Below, in pieces: positions 34,176-44,298 of a stretch of 64,000 nt of DNA. This DNA comes from Aerococcus loyolae (lineage in GTDB: Bacteria; Bacillota; Bacilli; Lactobacillales; Aerococcaceae), in assembly GCF_002871915.2 (NCBI RefSeq), contig NZ_CP126958.1, positions 434,001 to 498,000 of the forward strand. Reading direction: 5' to 3'. The number at the start of each line of letters is the position of its first letter. The stretch's first letter is position 1. The translations under genes were made by a program, and so were the position numbers. Below the pieces are notes generated by a model. That model had not been told where the DNA came from. It worked only from the letters and a program-made list of their open reading frames with translations, and made no database searches.

Positions 34176-34230
34176 GAAAAAGGACTTAGCTCCCGGCCAA
34201 TTTAATGGCTGGATTAGCTAAGTCCTTTTT
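34176..34230. terminator. Bidirectional terminator between coaBC and def
   Basis: AAAAAGGACTTAGCT with AGCTAAGTCCTTTTT, 15 pairs, and an inner GGCCA/TGGCT stem. Confidence 0.9.
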
Positions 34231-34244
34231 GACTTGGGCAAGGA

Positions 34245-34823
34245 TTAAAACTCGTCACCTAATAGATAGGTATGTTCGCCCAAGGAATATGGATCGTTTT
34301 TATTAATTCGCTCGTAGTAGAGGTGACCATCAAGGTGGTCGATTTCATGTTGCAAGACGATGGCAGGATAGCCCTTGAAACGTTTCTTAAAATGATTGCC
34401 TTCGAGGTCATCGTAAGTGATGGTGATGCGAGCGTAGCGGGGCACATAGCCGGACACATCATCATCGACTGAGAGGCAGCCTTCGCCCTCTCTGAGGCAA
34501 ACTTTTTCTACGGAATGACTAATGATCTTTGGATTGACCATAACCCCTTCTAAAATAATCTCTTCATCGGAATCAGGATCTTCGATATTAGGAACCAAAA
34601 GGGCGATCATCTTTTCGCCAATGCCTACTTGAGGGGCGGCGAGACCAACACCGGCGCGGAGACCAAGTTCAGGGCCCTTTTCTTCATCTTGACTATTATA
34701 CAGATATTCCATCATATCGTGAGCCGCTTGTTTTTGCGCTTCATTTAAGGGAAAAGTGATGGTATCTGCTTCACGGTGTAAAACCGGATTGCCATCACGG
34801 GTTATGTCATCCATTAAGTACAT
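34245..34823 (-). CDS. def: Peptide deformylase
   Basis: Removes the N-formyl group from nascent proteins. 192 residues. The three motifs are complete: GVGLAAPQVG (58-67), EGCLSV with metal ligand C116, and QHEIDHLDG with H159, E160 and H163. The long insert between motifs 1 and 2 is typical of Gram-positive type II deformylases. A GGAGGA site stands eight bases before the ATG. It is divergent from the pdh operon and not linked to fmt here. Confidence 0.95.
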   Translation of the reverse strand: MYLMDDITRDGNPVLHREADTITFPLNEAQKQAAHDMMEYLYNSQDEEKGPELGLRAGVGLAAPQVGIGEKMIALLVPNIEDPDSDEEIILEGVMVNPKIISHSVEKVCLREGEGCLSVDDDVSGYVPRYARITITYDDLEGNHFKKRFKGYPAIVLQHEIDHLDGHLYYERINKNDPYSLGEHTYLLGDEF

Positions 34824-35094
34824 ACAGCTTATCCTCCATTAACTATCTTATATTTTAATTCATTTTCTCAAATTACAGCAAATAAGTCAAAAGGATCTCG
34901 CCGTTTTTTAAGGCTATAAATAATCGAATTAGAACAATAAATGTATCCAGCAAATATTAAAATTTTCACAAGGTAAGCGTTTTCTCAGTTGAATTGTAAC
35001 AGTATTATAACAGTTGCAAACACCTGTATTATTTTGAAAAATGGCTTTATATAAGTACTTTAGCCAGACTTTTAGGAAATCAATCACAACGCGC

Positions 35095-35110
35095 ATGTTA
35101 ACGTTTACAC
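35095..35110 (-). promoter_or_regulatory. cre site for CcpA at the pdh promoter
   Basis: On the minus strand GTGTAAACGTTAACAT fits the cre consensus at all positions except the first flanking base. It overlaps the -35 TTTACA, which suits catabolite repression. Confidence 0.7.
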
Positions 35111-35133
35111 AAATAAAGCAACTGTTCTAATAT
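35104..35133 (+). promoter_or_regulatory. Promoter of pdhABCD
   Basis: TTTACA, 18-bp spacer, TAATAT. It predicts a 5' leader of about 125 nt. Confidence 0.6.
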
Positions 35134-35264
35134 AGAAAGTTAGGATTTGGACCTCAATTGTTTGAATTCGCTTCCTTTCCATGATAAATTAGTGAAGTGA
35201 AGGGTGAATAAGCCAATGCCAAGGCATGGCAAAATATTTTCTTTACAGAAAGGAATGTGTACAG

Positions 35265-36368
35265 ATGGCAAAACAACCAGTAGATTATCAAGCACAACTT
35301 GCTGGTATTGACGAACAGTTCCAAATGGTTCGTATACTAGACGAGGAAGGGAAAGTCGTTAACCCTGACATTATGCCAGATTTAACTGACGACCAACTTG
35401 TAGAAATAATGAAACGGATGGTCTTTTCAAGAACCTTACATGAACGCTCAATGGCATTAGCTCGCCAAGGACGTTTAGGTTTCTATGCGCCAACTTATGG
35501 ACAAGAAGCTTCACAAATGGCTAGCTCTTATGCCTTTGAACAAGATGACTGGCTATTCCCAGGTTACCGTGACATTCCACAATTAGTGGCTAAGGGATTA
35601 CCAGTAGATAAGGCCTTCCATTGGTCTCGTGGACACGTCGAAGGAAATGATTATCCAGAAGACTTCCATGCAATGCCTCCACAAATTATTATTGGGGCCC
35701 AACTTATCCAAGGTATGGGTAATGCTGTTGGTCAAAAATTAAATGGTTCTAAGAATGTCACTTACACCTACACTGGTGACGGTGGTTCAAGTCAAGGGGA
35801 CTCATATGAAGCTTGGAACTATGCTGGTCGCTATAAAGCACCAATTGTTTTCTTCATTCAAAACAATGGTTTTGCGATTTCCACCCCACGTCAAAAACAA
35901 TCAGCGGCTAAATCCTTAGCACAAAAAGCCGTTGCAGCTGGTATGCCAGGTGTTCAAGTGGATGGTAACGATGCCTTAGCAGTTTATGCGGTGGCTAAAC
36001 AAGCACGTGAATGGGCTGCAGCAGGTAACGGACCAGTCTTAATTGAAACCATTACCAACCGCCTCGGCGCTCACTCCACTTCCGGTGACGATCCTAAGAT
36101 TTATCGTACCGATGAAGATATTCAAAGCTGGACCAGTCGTGAACCACTTATTCGTTTCCGTGCATACCTAGAAGAAAAAGGTCTCTGGGACGAACAAACT
36201 GAAAGCGACTATGTCGAAAGCGTTAAAGAAGAAGTTCAAGCAGCCATCAAGAAAGCTGAAGCTGCACCTAAACAAAAAGTTTCTGACTTCTTGAAGAACA
36301 TGTTTGAAGAACCAGGGCAAAACATTAAAGAACAAATTGAAAAATATGAAGCGAAGGAGAGTGAATAA
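35265..36368 (+). CDS. pdhA: Pyruvate dehydrogenase E1 alpha subunit
   Basis: Thiamine-diphosphate-binding alpha subunit of the E1 heterotetramer, 367 residues. The TPP motif GDGGSSQGD through NNGFAIS is at about 174-207, and the region [20 protein letters not shown] is typical of E1 alpha. The start at 35265 (MAKQPVDYQ) has AGAAAGGA upstream. An upstream in-frame ATG at 35226 lies before the ribosome site and is rejected. First gene of pdhABCD, and pdhB starts two bases after its stop. Confidence 0.96.
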   Translation: MAKQPVDYQAQLAGIDEQFQMVRILDEEGKVVNPDIMPDLTDDQLVEIMKRMVFSRTLHERSMALARQGRLGFYAPTYGQEASQMASSYAFEQDDWLFPGYRDIPQLVAKGLPVDKAFHWSRGHVEGNDYPEDFHAMPPQIIIGAQLIQGMGNAVGQKLNGSKNVTYTYTGDGGSSQGDSYEAWNYAGRYKAPIVFFIQNNGFAISTPRQKQSAAKSLAQKAVAAGMPGVQVDGNDALAVYAVAKQAREWAAAGNGPVLIETITNRLGAHSTSGDDPKIYRTDEDIQSWTSREPLIRFRAYLEEKGLWDEQTESDYVESVKEEVQAAIKKAEAAPKQKVSDFLKNMFEEPGQNIKEQIEKYEAKESE

Positions 36369-36370
36369 GG

Positions 36371-37357
36371 ATGGCCAAGAGAACTGGAAAAACAATGGTA
36401 GAAGCCATCACTGCAACGTTAGACCAAGAAATGGCTCGTGACGATAAAATTTTACTTTTCGGTGAAGACGTAGGTAAAAACGGTGGTGTGTTCCGTGCTT
36501 CTAAAGGTTTATATGATAAATATGGTGAAGACCGTGTAAGTGATACGCCTCTATCTGAATCTGGTATTGGTGGTATGGCAATCGGACTTTGTCTCCAAGG
36601 TTTCCGTCCTATCATGGAAATCCAATTCTTCGCTTTCGTATTTGAAGTAATGGACTCCTTAGCAGGACAAATGTCACGTTACCGCTTCCGTTATGGGGCA
36701 ACCCGTAACTTCCCAATTACCGTGCGTTCACCATTTGGTGGTGGGGTTCACACACCTGAAATGCACGCGGACTCAGTAGAAGGTCTCTTTGTCCAAACCC
36801 CAGGGATGAAAGTGGTTGTCCCATCAAGTCCTTATGAAGCTAAAGGTTTACTTGCTTCAGCAATTCGTGACAATGACCCAGTCTTATTCCTTGAACACAT
36901 GAAGTTATACCGTTCATTCCGTGAAGAAGTTCCTGAAGAAGAATACACCATTCCTCTAGGTGTAGCCAATGTGGCTCGTGAAGGCTCTGACGTTACTGTG
37001 ATCGCTTATGGTTACATGGTGCGTGAAGCACTTAAGGCTGCGGAAGAATTAGAAAAAGAAAATATTTCTGCTGAAGTCATTGACTTACGGACGATTTCAC
37101 CAGTTGACTATGAAACCATTGGTAAATCTGTTGAAAAAACCGGCCGTGTTGTCATGGTCCAAGAAGCTCAACGTGAAGCTGGTGCAGGTAACAATGTGAT
37201 CGCTGAAATTTCTCAACGTTTCATTCTTTCTCTAGAATCACCAATTGAATTCGTATCAGCTCCTGATACAGTTTACCCATTTGGTTTAGCAGAAAATGAC
37301 TGGTTGCCAAATGCTGATGACATCAAAGAAGCAGTTAAGAACACAGTTAATTTCTAG
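36371..37357 (+). CDS. pdhB: Pyruvate dehydrogenase E1 beta subunit
   Basis: 328-residue E1 beta partner, with the transketolase pyrimidine-binding domain (about 5-180) containing [15 protein letters not shown] and [17 protein letters not shown], followed by the C-terminal transketolase domain. Together with PdhA it decarboxylates pyruvate and acetylates the lipoyl arm of E2. Nearly contiguous with pdhA, with AAGGA upstream. A 52-bp gap precedes pdhC. Confidence 0.97.
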   Translation: MAKRTGKTMVEAITATLDQEMARDDKILLFGEDVGKNGGVFRASKGLYDKYGEDRVSDTPLSESGIGGMAIGLCLQGFRPIMEIQFFAFVFEVMDSLAGQMSRYRFRYGATRNFPITVRSPFGGGVHTPEMHADSVEGLFVQTPGMKVVVPSSPYEAKGLLASAIRDNDPVLFLEHMKLYRSFREEVPEEEYTIPLGVANVAREGSDVTVIAYGYMVREALKAAEELEKENISAEVIDLRTISPVDYETIGKSVEKTGRVVMVQEAQREAGAGNNVIAEISQRFILSLESPIEFVSAPDTVYPFGLAENDWLPNADDIKEAVKNTVNF

Positions 37358-37409
37358 AAATAAGTAATCCTATTGAATCACTTAAGCTAAGAAGGGATGA
37401 TGAAAAAAG

Positions 37410-39035
37410 ATGACATATACTTTTAATATGCCAGACGTCGGTGAAGGCATGAGCGAAGGCGAAGTTGTTAGCTGGCACGTTGCTGTCGGAGACTCCGTCC
37501 AAGAAGAAGATGTTCTTGTTGAAATCCAAAATGATAAATCTGTTGAAGAAATCGCTTCACCTGTAAGCGGTAAAATTGAAAAACTATACGTTGAAGAAGG
37601 TGACGTAGCTATCGTTGGTGAACCTTTGATTGATTTCTCAGGGGAAGGTTTACCAGAAAGTGATAATGCAGCTTCTGAAGCACCAGCTAGTGAAGAAGAC
37701 TCAGCTCCTTCAGCTAACGCAAGCACTGGATATTATCAATTCCGTCTACCAGACGTTGGTGAAGGAATGGCCGAAGGTGAAATCGCTGAATGGCTAGTCA
37801 GTGAAGGCGACGAAGTCACTGAAGATACTGCGGTTGTTGAAATTCAAAATGACAAATCCGTTGAAGAAGTTTACGCTCCAGTTGCTGGTACCATTAAGAA
37901 CATCATTGTGCCTGCCGGTGAAGTAGCTAATGTCGGTGATGTCCTTGCTGAAATCGACTCACCAGAACACAACAGCGAAGGCTCAGCACCATCTTCAACT
38001 CCAGCTTCCCCAGCTCAACTTGAAAAAGCTGACGAAGGCAATGAAGGAGCAACCGGTGCAGCTAATGGCAACGGTGGTGTTCCACAAACAGCTGATCCAA
38101 ACAAACGTGTATTAGCAATGCCTTCCGTGCGTCAATATGCCCGTGAAAAAGGTGTTGACATCTCTCAAGTCGCAGGTTCCGGTAAGAATGGCCGTGTCCT
38201 AAGAGAAGATATTGATAACTTTGACGGACAAGCTGCAAGCGCAAGTGCTCCAGCTGCTGAAACCACAAGTGCTAAAGCGAGCGAAGAACCTGCTAAGAAA
38301 GCTGCGCCTAAGAAGGAAAGTCATGAAGACGGCGATGTAGAACACGTTAAGATGACTCCAATGCGTAAAGCTATCGCTAAATCCATGGAAACCTCTAAAT
38401 ACACTGCTCCTCAAGTGACCTTGTTCAAGGATGTGGAAGTATCCAAGCTATGGGATCACCGTAAGAAATTCAAGGGTATTGCTGCTGAACGTGATACCAA
38501 GTTAACCTTCTTACCATACGCAGTGAAAGCTTTAATCGCTGCAGTTAAGAAATACCCAATGCTTAATGCTTCAGTTGATGATGACGCCCAAGAATTCTTA
38601 TTGAAGAAATATTACAACATTGGTATTGCTACTGATACTGATCAAGGATTATACGTTCCTGTGGTTCATAATGCAGACCGCAAATCCATGTTTGATATTG
38701 CTGATGAAATTAATGACAAAGCTGCCAAGGCCCATGAAGGTAAATTGAAGGCTGCTGATATGTCAGACGGCACTGTTTCAATTTCTAACATTGGTTCAGT
38801 TGGCGGGGAATACTTCACCCCAATTCTTAACTACCCAGAAGTTGCCATTTTAGGCTTTGGTGCAATTGTGCAACAACCTGTAGTTGACGACAATGGTGAA
38901 TTAGCAGTTGGTCGAGTATTGAAACTTTCATTAACCTTCGACCACCGTATCGTCGACGGCGCAACAGGACAAAAAGCCTTGAACGAAGTTGGTCGTCTGC
39001 TTAGCGATCCTGAATTGTTATTAATGGAATCTTAA
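37410..39035 (+). CDS. pdhC: Dihydrolipoamide acetyltransferase E2 of pyruvate dehydrogenase
   Basis: 541 residues. Two lipoyl domains, with lipoylated lysines K43 and K149 both in QNDKSVEE, are separated by Ala/Pro/Ser-rich linkers. The peripheral-subunit-binding domain (about 229-262, containing [13 protein letters not shown] and GSGKNGRV) follows, then the acetyltransferase core ending in [11 protein letters not shown], whose histidine is catalytic. Core of the PDH complex, making acetyl-CoA in the cytoplasm. Two lipoyl domains is common in Lactobacillales and Staphylococcus-type variants. Confidence 0.97.
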   Translation: MTYTFNMPDVGEGMSEGEVVSWHVAVGDSVQEEDVLVEIQNDKSVEEIASPVSGKIEKLYVEEGDVAIVGEPLIDFSGEGLPESDNAASEAPASEEDSAPSANASTGYYQFRLPDVGEGMAEGEIAEWLVSEGDEVTEDTAVVEIQNDKSVEEVYAPVAGTIKNIIVPAGEVANVGDVLAEIDSPEHNSEGSAPSSTPASPAQLEKADEGNEGATGAANGNGGVPQTADPNKRVLAMPSVRQYAREKGVDISQVAGSGKNGRVLREDIDNFDGQAASASAPAAETTSAKASEEPAKKAAPKKESHEDGDVEHVKMTPMRKAIAKSMETSKYTAPQVTLFKDVEVSKLWDHRKKFKGIAAERDTKLTFLPYAVKALIAAVKKYPMLNASVDDDAQEFLLKKYYNIGIATDTDQGLYVPVVHNADRKSMFDIADEINDKAAKAHEGKLKAADMSDGTVSISNIGSVGGEYFTPILNYPEVAILGFGAIVQQPVVDDNGELAVGRVLKLSLTFDHRIVDGATGQKALNEVGRLLSDPELLLMES

Positions 39036-39050
39036 GGAGGTAGTTAGTAA

Positions 39051-40460
39051 ATGGTTGTAGGTGCAATGGCAATTGAACTGGATACAGTCGTTGTTGGGGC
39101 TGGACCTGGCGGATACGTTGCAGCGATCCGCGCAGCCCAAATGGGACAAAAAGTAGCCATTATTGAACGTGAATATATTGGTGGTGTCTGCTTAAACGTT
39201 GGCTGTATTCCTTCCAAGGCTTTAATCCAAGCTGGACATGCTTACCACGAAGCCAATGGCGGTTTAGAAGTCTTTGGTGTGGATTCAAAAGCTAGCTTAG
39301 ATTTCACCAAAACACAAGAATGGAAAGACAATAGCGTGGTTAAAACCCTAACCAGTGGGGTAGAAATGCTATTGAAGAAAAATAAAGTGGAAATTATCCG
39401 CGGGGAAGCTTTCTTCAATAATGAACGTGAATTAACCGTTATGGGTGAAGGTGATGAACACCAACTCTATAGCTACAAACACGCAATCATTGCGACAGGT
39501 TCTCATCCAATTGAAATCAAAGGCTTTAAGTTTGGTGGCCGTGTCATTGACTCCACAGGTGCCTTAAACTTAAAAGAAGTGCCTAAGAAACTTGTTGTTA
39601 TCGGTGGTGGGGTCATCGGTGCCGAACTGGGTTCAGCTTATGCTAACCTCGGTAGCCAAGTCACCATCTTAGAAGGTTCTCCTCAAATCTTACCTAACTT
39701 TGAAAAAGATATGGTTAAGGTTGTCGAAAAAGGCATGAAAGCCAAAGGCATGGATATCCATGTTAACGCTATGGCTAAGGAAGCTGTCGACAACGGGGAC
39801 TCTGTCACCGTTAAATATGAAATTGACGGCAAGGCTAACGAAATTGAAGCGGACTATGTCTTAGTTTCTGTTGGTCGTCGTCCTAACACTGAAGATCTTG
39901 GCTTAGAAGCCTTAGGTGTTAAGACCAATGACCGTGGCCTAATTGAAGTCGATAACCAAGGCCGCACCAGCGTGAAGAATATCTTCGCGATTGGTGACGT
40001 GGTTCCTGGTGCTGCTTTAGCCCACAAAGCCTCCTACGAAGGTAAAATTGCTGCGGAAGCTATTTCTGGTAAAGCCGCTGCAGTCGACTACAAGGTAATG
40101 CCTTCTGTGGCCTTCACTGACCCTGAAATTGCTTCTTATGGTCTAACCGAAAAAGAAGCTAAGGACCAAGGTCTTGACGTGAAAGCAACCAAGTTCCCAT
40201 TAGCTGGGAATGGTCGGGCTTTGTCATTAAACCAAAAGGAAGGTTTCGTACGCTTAGTTGCTACTAAGGATGACAAGGTGATCGTTGGTGCTCAAATGGT
40301 CGGTGTTGGGGCTTCAGACGTGATGGCTGAAGCAGGTCTAGCTATTGAAGCAGGCATGAATGCTGAAGATATTGCCCTCACTATCCATGGCCACCCATCC
40401 CTCGGGGAAAGCTTAATGGATACAGCAGAAGGCGTTCTTGGTATGCCAATCCATATGTAA
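39051..40460 (+). CDS. pdhD: Dihydrolipoamide dehydrogenase E3
   Basis: 469-residue FAD flavoprotein that reoxidises the lipoyl groups with NAD+. The FAD motif [15 protein letters not shown] is at 16-30, the redox disulfide is C47/C52 in [13 protein letters not shown], the NAD motif is [19 protein letters not shown], and the C-terminal HGHPSLGE carries the His-Glu pair. The ATG at 39051 lies 10 bases from AAGGAGG and gives the standard MVVG start. A terminator follows. Confidence 0.97.
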   Translation: MVVGAMAIELDTVVVGAGPGGYVAAIRAAQMGQKVAIIEREYIGGVCLNVGCIPSKALIQAGHAYHEANGGLEVFGVDSKASLDFTKTQEWKDNSVVKTLTSGVEMLLKKNKVEIIRGEAFFNNERELTVMGEGDEHQLYSYKHAIIATGSHPIEIKGFKFGGRVIDSTGALNLKEVPKKLVVIGGGVIGAELGSAYANLGSQVTILEGSPQILPNFEKDMVKVVEKGMKAKGMDIHVNAMAKEAVDNGDSVTVKYEIDGKANEIEADYVLVSVGRRPNTEDLGLEALGVKTNDRGLIEVDNQGRTSVKNIFAIGDVVPGAALAHKASYEGKIAAEAISGKAAAVDYKVMPSVAFTDPEIASYGLTEKEAKDQGLDVKATKFPLAGNGRALSLNQKEGFVRLVATKDDKVIVGAQMVGVGASDVMAEAGLAIEAGMNAEDIALTIHGHPSLGESLMDTAEGVLGMPIHM

Positions 40461-40480
40461 GAATTAACATAATTCAAGAA

Positions 40481-40512
40481 GAAGCTCTTGCTCCGGCAAG
40501 GGCTTTTTTATT
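40481..40512 (+). terminator. Terminator of pdhABCD
   Basis: AAGCTCTTGC-TCCG-GCAAGGGCTT (one G/T pair) followed by six T. Confidence 0.85.
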
Positions 40513-40602
40513 CGTTAATATCTGACTAATCAATGATCTATGACTTGCACTTTAGGGATTTCTTAGCCATACTAAGGAAAAAGACTAGGATGGAGTGTCG
40601 CT

Positions 40603-41028
40603 ATGAGTAAAATTACTGACAAATTTAAGGACTATGCCTTAAAAGGAGGCGTCCCGGTTGAAGAATCTAACTTGGAAGGTGGTCAAAAACTCTTTCGGAT
40701 GGGAATGCAGCTGCCGGATAGGGAGGTTATCCCTGTAGCCATCATTATCGATGGTAAGGAGGATCCGGCGGTAGATTATCAAATTACCTATAGCAAGCTG
40801 GCCTATGTGAAGGACTATAACCAACGGGCTGAGGCACTAGATGAAATTAACCGGCTTAACCGGATCCACACCGGCTATTTCCACCTATGTTTAGCGGGTG
40901 ATGGTGAAATTTATTTAAGAACTTTAGGCCGGGTATCGGAAGATGTACGCCCCCTCTACGAGATTATCATGGCCGGTCAACAGGTCTTAAGGATCTTAGT
41001 CAAAGAATCAAAGCTGTTTAAAAATTAA
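40603..41028 (+). CDS. YbjN-like small protein, unknown function
   Basis: 141-residue soluble protein. The arrangement of an N-terminal helix, VAIIIDGKEDPAVDYQITYSKLAYV beta strands, then ALDEINRLNRIHTGYFHLCLAGDGEIYLRT resembles YbjN/type III chaperone-like folds found as hypothetical proteins in Firmicutes. No catalytic motif is visible. The ATG follows GGAG in AGGATGGAGTG. It is monocistronic, between terminators. The family call is tentative. Confidence 0.6.
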   Translation: MSKITDKFKDYALKGGVPVEESNLEGGQKLFRMGMQLPDREVIPVAIIIDGKEDPAVDYQITYSKLAYVKDYNQRAEALDEINRLNRIHTGYFHLCLAGDGEIYLRTLGRVSEDVRPLYEIIMAGQQVLRILVKESKLFKN

Positions 41029-41047
41029 ATGATTGAATTTCATAGAG

Positions 41048-41080
41048 AAGACCGCAAGCTAACATGCGGTCTTTTTTTAT
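41048..41080 (+). terminator. Terminator after the YbjN-like gene
   Basis: AGACCGCA-AGCTAACA-TGCGGTCT followed by seven T. Confidence 0.88.
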
Positions 41081-41207
41081 GCGCTTTTTTAGCTGAAAAT
41101 TGTTAAAAAAAGTAACACATATAAACCGTATTTTCACGAAATAAAGAGCGAATAACTTATTTTATTAATAAATAATAAAGAAGCCTTAAATTTCTATGTA
41201 AAATAGT

Positions 41208-41236
41208 TTGACAATTCAGAAGTAAATACGTAAAAT
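41208..41236 (+). promoter_or_regulatory. Promoter of the amino-acid ABC operon
   Basis: TTGACA, 17-bp spacer, TAAAAT. Near consensus, within a very AT-rich 200-bp stretch. Confidence 0.75.
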
Positions 41237-41250
41237 ATAAACAACTATAA

Positions 41251-41279
41251 CAAATATGTTAGAAAATATAACATATTTG
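41251..41279 (+). promoter_or_regulatory. Perfect inverted repeat in the ABC operon leader
   Basis: CAAATATGTT, nine-base spacer, AACATATTTG, just downstream of the expected transcript start and ahead of the ribosome site. It could be a repressor operator or an RNA hairpin. No T-run follows. Confidence 0.5.
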
Positions 41280-41305
41280 ATTATCGCAGGATTGGAGTGA
41301 GAAAC

Positions 41306-42040
41306 ATGATCATTGAATTTAAAGATGTGGAAAAGTATTACGGTGATTTTCATGCCCTAAAAGATATTAACCTTGGCATTGCTGAGGGAGAGGTGGTCAC
41401 CTTGATTGGGCCATCTGGTTCGGGAAAGTCGACCCTCTTGCGTTGTATTAATGGACTGGAAGAAATTTCTAGTGGTCATCTCTATTGTGATGGCGAGGAT
41501 ATTGCTGATCCTAAAACCAACATCCGCCAAATTCGTCGTGACTTTGGCATGGTCTTTCAACACTTTGAATTATATCCGCATATGACCGTCATGGAGAATG
41601 TGACTTTGGCACCGATTAAGGTGATTGGGAAGACCAAAGAAGAAGCCTATGAGCGTGCAGAGCGTCTACTCAAGCGCGTGAACATGTGGGATAAGCGAGA
41701 TTCTTATCCAAGCCAACTCTCTGGTGGTCAAAAGCAAAGGGTGGCTATTGCCCGAGGCTTGGCTATGAAGCCTAAGGTTTTGCTTTTCGATGAACCTACT
41801 TCAGCCCTGGACCCAGAAATGGTCGGTGAAGTCTTAGAAGTTATGCAAGGCATTGCCCAACGTGATCAAATGACCATGGTGGTGGTTACCCACGAAATGC
41901 GCTTTGCCCGTCATGTCTCAACCCGGACCATCTTTATGGAGGCGGGGGAAATTGTTGAAGATCGTCCGAGTGAGGAATTCTTCAGTCAACCAAAATCAAG
42001 ACGGGCGCGTGACTTTATCTCCTCCCTTGAAGGCTTATAA
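41306..42040 (+). CDS. Polar amino-acid ABC transporter ATPase
   Basis: 244-residue GlnQ-type ATPase. Walker A GPSGSGKST at 35-43, Q-loop MVFQHFELYPHMT, signature LSGGQKQR and Walker B VLLFDEPTSALDPE are all intact. ATG at 41306 lies eight bases from GGAG. A GTG at 41297 overlaps that site. First gene of a four-gene operon with a binding protein and two permeases. Glutamine/glutamate-type substrate is likely from family but not proven. Confidence 0.93.
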   Translation: MIIEFKDVEKYYGDFHALKDINLGIAEGEVVTLIGPSGSGKSTLLRCINGLEEISSGHLYCDGEDIADPKTNIRQIRRDFGMVFQHFELYPHMTVMENVTLAPIKVIGKTKEEAYERAERLLKRVNMWDKRDSYPSQLSGGQKQRVAIARGLAMKPKVLLFDEPTSALDPEMVGEVLEVMQGIAQRDQMTMVVVTHEMRFARHVSTRTIFMEAGEIVEDRPSEEFFSQPKSRRARDFISSLEGL

Positions 42041-42054
42041 AAGGAGGGCTTACC

Positions 42055-42897
42055 ATGAAAAATCCATGTAAAAAGCTCTTACTCGTCGTCCTGACAGGCC
42101 TCTTGTGTTTGCTCAGTGCCTGTGGGAAGTCGGTGAGTGAGAAAAATATTATGGACCGTTTGCAAACTGACCAAGCCCCTAAGATTCGTTGGGGAGTCAA
42201 GGTGGATACCAATTTATTCGGCTTTTACAACATTGAAAAAGGGGAAGTTGAAGGTTTTGATATTGATATCGCTAAGGAACTGACTAAGCGGATCGCCGGC
42301 CCCAGTGCTCAGGCAGAATTTGTAGAAGTGACCTCCAAAACCCGGATTCCTTTACTCAAAAATGCCAATATCGACGCCATTATTGCCACTATGACCATTT
42401 CTGAAGAGCGGAAAAAACAGGTTGATTTTTCTGATATTTATTTTAATGCTGGTCAAGCCCTCTTAGTAGGACCAGGTGTCAAGCTTAAGGGGGTAGAGGA
42501 CCTGGGGCCTGACCATACGGTTCTTGCGGTGAAGGGGTCTACTTCAGCACAAAGAATTAAGGAACACGCCCCAGAAGCCAAGGTCTTGGAATTGGAAAAT
42601 TACTCGGAAGCCTTCACTGCTCTGAAATCTGGTCAAGGCCAAGCCATGACGACTGATAATGCCATTCTTTTGGGGATCAGTAAGGAAAATCCCGACTACC
42701 ATATTGCCGGATCTACCTTTACCCGGGAGCCTTATGGGATTGCGGTCAATAAAGGTCAAGACGACTTCCGTCAAGCCATCAACCAGGGCTTAAAAGACAT
42801 GGTTGCTGACGGCAGCTATCAAGCCATTTTCAAGAAGTGGTTTGGTGACCAGGCCCAAGAAGCATCTATTGCTAATGACCTTAAGGAGGGGGAGTAA
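42055..42897 (+). CDS. Amino-acid ABC transporter substrate-binding lipoprotein
   Basis: 280-residue SBP_bac_3 family protein. The signal peptide has a lipobox LLSAC with C23 lipidated. Family motifs include GFDIDIAKELTKRI and the STMTISEERKKQVDFSD-type hinge (here IATMTISEERKKQVDFSD). It binds a polar amino acid outside the cell and hands it to the two permeases. AAGGAGG precedes the start, and the next gene begins one base after its stop. Confidence 0.93.
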   Translation: MKNPCKKLLLVVLTGLLCLLSACGKSVSEKNIMDRLQTDQAPKIRWGVKVDTNLFGFYNIEKGEVEGFDIDIAKELTKRIAGPSAQAEFVEVTSKTRIPLLKNANIDAIIATMTISEERKKQVDFSDIYFNAGQALLVGPGVKLKGVEDLGPDHTVLAVKGSTSAQRIKEHAPEAKVLELENYSEAFTALKSGQGQAMTTDNAILLGISKENPDYHIAGSTFTREPYGIAVNKGQDDFRQAINQGLKDMVADGSYQAIFKKWFGDQAQEASIANDLKEGE

Positions 42898-42898
42898 A

Positions 42899-43540
42899 AT
42901 GTTTCAATTATTGAATAACTATTCCAGTGAATTGTTCCTAGGTTTTAAGAACACCATTATGGTCAGTGTCTTAGCCCTAGTCTTCTCCCTGGTCATTGGG
43001 AGCTTGGTGGGGATTATGCAAACCAGCCATCATAAGGGCCTACGGATGCTGGGTGACATCTATGTGGAATTTTTCCGCAATATTCCCTTGTTAATTATTG
43101 TGATGTTCTTCTACGTAGTGGTGCCCTTATACTGGGTGAAATTAAATGGCTTTACCGCTGGCTTAATCGGTCTCACTATCTATACTTCGGCCTTTATTGC
43201 TGACGTGGTGAGGTCGGGGATAGAAGCCGTTCCCCACGGACAAATGGAGGCGGGACTATCCCAAGGTTTCACCGCGACTGAGACCATGGTCTACATTATC
43301 TTTCCCCAAGCCGTTCGTATTGTGATCCCACCATTAGGCAACCAGTTTATTAACCTGGTGAAGAACTCGAGTATCTTGGCTATGGTTGCTGGCTTAGACT
43401 TGATGTATTTTGGGGACTTGATTGCTAGTGAAACCTTTAATACCTTTGATTCTTATATCTTAGTGGCTTTGTTCTACTTAGTGTTAACCATACCACTGAC
43501 TGCCTTGATGCAGTATCTAGAACGGCGCTTGAGTAACTAG
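42899..43540 (+). CDS. Amino-acid ABC transporter permease 1
   Basis: 213-residue HEQRo/GlnP-type permease with about five helices. The start at 42899 (MFQLLNNYSSEL) follows AAGGAGGGGGAG, and in-frame codons before it lie inside the previous gene. The motif VEFFRNIPLLIIVMFFY and the EAA loop QMEAGLSQGFTATETMVYIIFPQA are diagnostic. It pairs with the next gene's product to form the pore. Confidence 0.93.
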   Translation: MFQLLNNYSSELFLGFKNTIMVSVLALVFSLVIGSLVGIMQTSHHKGLRMLGDIYVEFFRNIPLLIIVMFFYVVVPLYWVKLNGFTAGLIGLTIYTSAFIADVVRSGIEAVPHGQMEAGLSQGFTATETMVYIIFPQAVRIVIPPLGNQFINLVKNSSILAMVAGLDLMYFGDLIASETFNTFDSYILVALFYLVLTIPLTALMQYLERRLSN

Positions 43541-43551
43541 GAGGGATGATC

Positions 43552-44199
43552 ATGAATTTTTCCGATGCTTTTTCTTGGGTAAATATTTCCTTTCTCTTAG
43601 AAGGTTTATGGGTGACTTTAAAGGTCACCGGGATAACCATCCTTTTGAGTTTACTCTTAGGGACGCTCTTAGGGGTAATCCGCTACCTCAAGCTCCCTGT
43701 TGTAGCTAGGGGAGTAGGCCTAGTTGTTGATACCATCCGTAATTTACCCTTACTATTAATTATATTTTTTACTTACTTTGCTTTACCACAAATCGGCCTA
43801 CGCTTGAATATCTTTTGGGCAGCAGTGGCAGCGATGACCATCTTTGAGTCATGTATGATTTCAGAAATCATTCGTGGCGGGATGAACGCCGTACCTAAGG
43901 GGCAAATGGAGGCGGGACTTTCAACCGGCTTCACCCGTGGTCAGGTGATTATTTTAATTATCCTGCCCCAAGCGATCCGATCCATGCTACCGTCCATTGT
44001 CAGTCAGTTGATCGCTCTCATTAAAGACACTAGCTTAGCGACGGTGATTTCTTTACCAGAGCTGACCCATAATGCCCGGATTATCTATGGTCAGGAAACC
44101 TCTTATGTGATTCCAATTTTTGTGGCGATGACCTTCCTCTATTGGATCACCTGCTTCCTCCTGTCACGCCTAGCTAAGCGGTTGAAATTTGCCGGATAA
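43552..44199 (+). CDS. Amino-acid ABC transporter permease 2
   Basis: 215-residue partner permease with the same fold: DTIRNLPLLLIIFFTYF and the EAA loop QMEAGLSTGFTRGQVIILIILPQA. The start at 43552 is spaced correctly from AGGAGGG. The ATG at 43546 overlaps that site. Last gene of the operon, followed by a terminator. The two permeases suggest a heterodimeric pore, as in GlnHMPQ or GltIJKL-type systems. Confidence 0.93.
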   Translation: MNFSDAFSWVNISFLLEGLWVTLKVTGITILLSLLLGTLLGVIRYLKLPVVARGVGLVVDTIRNLPLLLIIFFTYFALPQIGLRLNIFWAAVAAMTIFESCMISEIIRGGMNAVPKGQMEAGLSTGFTRGQVIILIILPQAIRSMLPSIVSQLIALIKDTSLATVISLPELTHNARIIYGQETSYVIPIFVAMTFLYWITCFLLSRLAKRLKFAG

Positions 44200-44209
44200 A
44201 ATGACAGAT

Positions 44210-44279
44210 AAAAACTCCTCAATGCTTGCTATAGGACTCTGTTGATTTAGAGTCAGAGCAGAAATGAGGAGTTTTTTTA
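44210..44279 (+). terminator. Terminator of the amino-acid ABC operon
   Basis: AAAAACTCCTCA with TGAGGAGTTTTTTT across a 45-nt interior that contains GACTCTG.../...AGAGTC pairing. Confidence 0.8.
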
Positions 44280-44298
44280 TTTGATATGGATGGGACTT

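Larger units (their letters stand above)
34824..35264 (+). promoter_or_regulatory. Long control region upstream of pdhA
   Basis: 441 bp without a gene. It contains a weak cre-like site (34970-34985), TAACAGT repeats near 34996-35015, a strong cre (35095-35110) and a promoter (35104-35133). A second possible promoter is TTGAAT-17-TAAATT at 35162-35190, and a small GCC..ATGCC/GGCAT.GGC hairpin lies near 35212-35231. Confidence 0.55.
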
